Positions 63,029-64,000 of a DNA stretch of 64,000 nt are shown piece by piece (within the stretch, counting starts at the first letter, position 1; each line of letters begins with the position of its first letter). Source of the DNA: Desulfonatronovibrio hydrogenovorans DSM 9292. GTDB taxonomy: Bacteria; Desulfobacterota; Desulfovibrionia; Desulfovibrionales; Desulfonatronovibrionaceae. A model generated the notes under the pieces. That model was not told where the DNA came from. It saw only the letters and a list, made by a program, of their open reading frames with translations, and searched no databases. A program made the position numbers and the translations under genes. The stretch covers positions 62,001 to 126,000 of the forward strand of contig NZ_JMKT01000011.1 of NCBI RefSeq assembly GCF_000686525.1, given 5' to 3'.

Positions 63029-63059
63029 GTAAACTTTTCTTAAATTAAGAAAAGTTTAC
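63029..63059. repeat. 31-bp perfect palindrome upstream of the phage structural operon
   Basis: GTAAACTTTTCTTAA, one central A, TTAAGAAAAGTTTAC. It lies 34 nt upstream of the gpW-like gene and 65 nt upstream of the hic promoter -35 element. It is too A/T-rich for a normal terminator stem; it may be a regulator site or a terminator between opposed transcripts. Confidence 0.75.
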
Positions 63060-63123
63060 AAGTCCTACTTGGTGGAGAATATTATTTGTATGAAATTGTT
63101 CACAAAATCTTTTCCTGGTCATG

Positions 63124-63152
63124 TTGACAAGCCACGGTACTATATATAGTAT
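63124..63152 (+). promoter_or_regulatory. hicA promoter with overlapping operator palindrome
   Basis: TTGACA at 63124-63129; TATAGT (63145-63150) or TAGTAT (63147-63152) as -10 with 15 or 17 nt spacing. The perfect 14-bp palindrome TACTATATATAGTA covers 63138-63151, so a HicB-type DNA-binding protein could cover the -10. Confidence 0.65.
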
Positions 63153-63179
63153 CATTGTCAAATATGAGGCACTGGCTTA

Positions 63180-63467
63180 ATGGGGAAAAGAGACAAGCTG
63201 TTATCTAAGTGGGAAAATGATCCGCCGAAGTTTGCACCGAAAGAACAAGTTTTAGGTGTTCTGGATTATCATTTTAAAAACCAATATGAGTATAAGGGTT
63301 CTCATATTGTGATTAAACACCCCAAGCTTAAAGATTACCCTGAAGACTATGGCCCAGACGGTCACTTTGTTGTTTCCGTAAGGGGAGGACAGCAAGTCAA
63401 AGGTGTTTATCTGAAAAAATTAGCAACTACCATTTCTTTTTTAAAAGATTTGGGAGAGTTGGGGTAG
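63180..63467 (+). CDS. HicA-like toxin
   Basis: 95 residues. The double-stranded-RNA-binding-like fold of HicA is suggested by VLGVLDYHFKNQYEYKGSHIVIKHP (active His in GSHIVIKHP) and GHFVVSVRGGQQVKGVYLKKLATTISFL. It would cleave mRNA. It starts downstream of a promoter with a palindromic operator and is followed after 19 nt by a HicB-like gene, as in HicAB modules. It sits opposite in direction to the adjacent phage structural genes. Confidence 0.8.
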   Translation: MGKRDKLLSKWENDPPKFAPKEQVLGVLDYHFKNQYEYKGSHIVIKHPKLKDYPEDYGPDGHFVVSVRGGQQVKGVYLKKLATTISFLKDLGELG

Positions 63468-63486
63468 CAAAGAGGAGGTACATGTT

Positions 63487-64000
63487 ATGCACAAGGTTGA
63501 AAAAAATATAAATTATTACTTAAAGCTGCCATATAAAATGGAAATTCTGCCGATCCCTGAAGGTGAAGGAGGGGGGTTTATGGCAACCCTTCCAGAACTC
63601 GGAAGAGAAGTTTTTGTTGGAGACGGCGACACAATCGAAGAGGCCATCGAAAGCCTTGAATCAATAAAAAATATAATGTTCGAGGAGTATCTTCGTAGCG
63701 GGGTAAATATTCCAGAGCCAGAATCAAGGCCTGCAGACTCGTTCAGTGGAAAGTTTGTTTTAAGGGTTCCGAGAATCCTGCATAAGGAACTGGCCAGTGG
63801 AGCAAAGAAAGAAAACGTCAGCCTAAATCAATATGTAAACATGCTGCTATCTCAAACAAATGAACGTTTGCAGCTTTTCAAGAGACTGACATCCGTAATT
63901 GACTGTCATTTTATGTCCATTAAGCAGGATATTGAAAAGCTGTCTTTTCAGATTAATACGTCTGACAAAGGCGCAAAGAAATGTCCCCTTTCAGATAAGA
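63487..64000 (+). CDS. HicB-like antitoxin (3' end outside window)
   Basis: The first 171 residues are visible and the frame is still open at the edge. HicB core: MEILPIPEGEGGGFMATLPELG and GDTIEEAIESLESIKNIMFEEYL, then a ribbon-helix-helix-like DNA-binding segment FVLRVPRILHKELASGAKKENVSLNQYVNMLLSQ. A longer C-terminal helical part follows. AGAGGAGG precedes ATG 63487 closely. It would neutralise HicA and bind the operator. Confidence 0.82.
   Translation, partial: MHKVEKNINYYLKLPYKMEILPIPEGEGGGFMATLPELGREVFVGDGDTIEEAIESLESIKNIMFEEYLRSGVNIPEPESRPADSFSGKFVLRVPRILHKELASGAKKENVSLNQYVNMLLSQTNERLQLFKRLTSVIDCHFMSIKQDIEKLSFQINTSDKGAKKCPLSDK

Overview
The window is a bacterial chromosome segment of about 43.5 kb followed by the left 20.5 kb of an integrated siphovirus-type prophage that runs off the right edge. 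Gene content and order point to a sulfate-reducing deltaproteobacterium of the Desulfovibrionales type. The clues are a two-gene SufC/SufB-like (SMS-type) iron-sulfur assembly pair, an RluD-CoaE fusion, an ispE/tRNA-Gln/prs/rplY/pth run, nadC-nadA-nadB, CarD, and a probable selenocysteine codon. The genus is an inference; no rRNA is present to settle it.

Layout of the chromosome. 1-5.5 kb: the end of a radical SAM protein, a MoaD/ThiS-fold protein, a small conserved protein, a ZIP metal transporter, an AI-2E family permease, and uracil salvage (uraA-upp). 5.7-13.1 kb: hslVU protease, argB, an RluD/CoaE fusion, a rhomboid protease and the SufC/SufB-like pair. 13.2-25.4 kb, mostly minus strand: secF-secD-yajC, a BepA-like M48 protease, rho, carD, then pth, rplY, prs, tRNA-Gln and ispE, then a DegP-type protease. 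25.7-34 kb: an acyl-CoA ligase, a zinc-ribbon protein, tRNA-Arg, then an accessory stretch. That stretch holds a PrlF/YhaV toxin-antitoxin pair, a methyltransferase bracketed by an imperfect 113-bp direct repeat, and a PA2779/PA2778-like secreted cluster in which the C39-like peptidase and TPR domains are separate genes. 34-43.4 kb: a chemoreceptor, a PiT phosphate transporter with its DUF47 partner, a two-gene YeeE/YedE sulfur transporter, nadC-nadA-nadB, and the 4.5S SRP RNA.

The prophage begins at a 3' fragment of a tRNA-Ser(GGA) gene (43461-43520). This is the expected footprint of integration into the tRNA anticodon loop, and the intact tRNA should lie at the far end of the element, outside the window. 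Small plus-strand genes come first: a helix-turn-helix protein, several unknowns and a SLOG-like 'molybdenum carrier'. The structural genes follow on the minus strand. In transcription order they are a gpW-like protein, portal, a prohead protease/scaffold/capsid fusion, a decoration protein, a lysis cassette (overlapping Rz/Rz1, holin-like and NlpC/P60 proteins), head-tail connector, minor tail Z-like, tail terminator, tail tube, frameshifting tail chaperone, tape measure, tail tip proteins, a YadA-head-like fibre and a transglutaminase-like tail protein. A HicA/HicB pair lies upstream of the structural block on the opposite strand. Integrase and terminase are not in the window.

The most interesting signal is at 38506-39021. 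An in-frame TGA replaces the conserved cysteine of the Gly-Cys-Thr-Ser-Gly-His-Gly motif of a YeeE/YedE transporter. The frame stays open to the next gene, and a hairpin of bacterial SECIS size and spacing follows the TGA. This looks like a selenocysteine-containing sulfur or selenium transporter.
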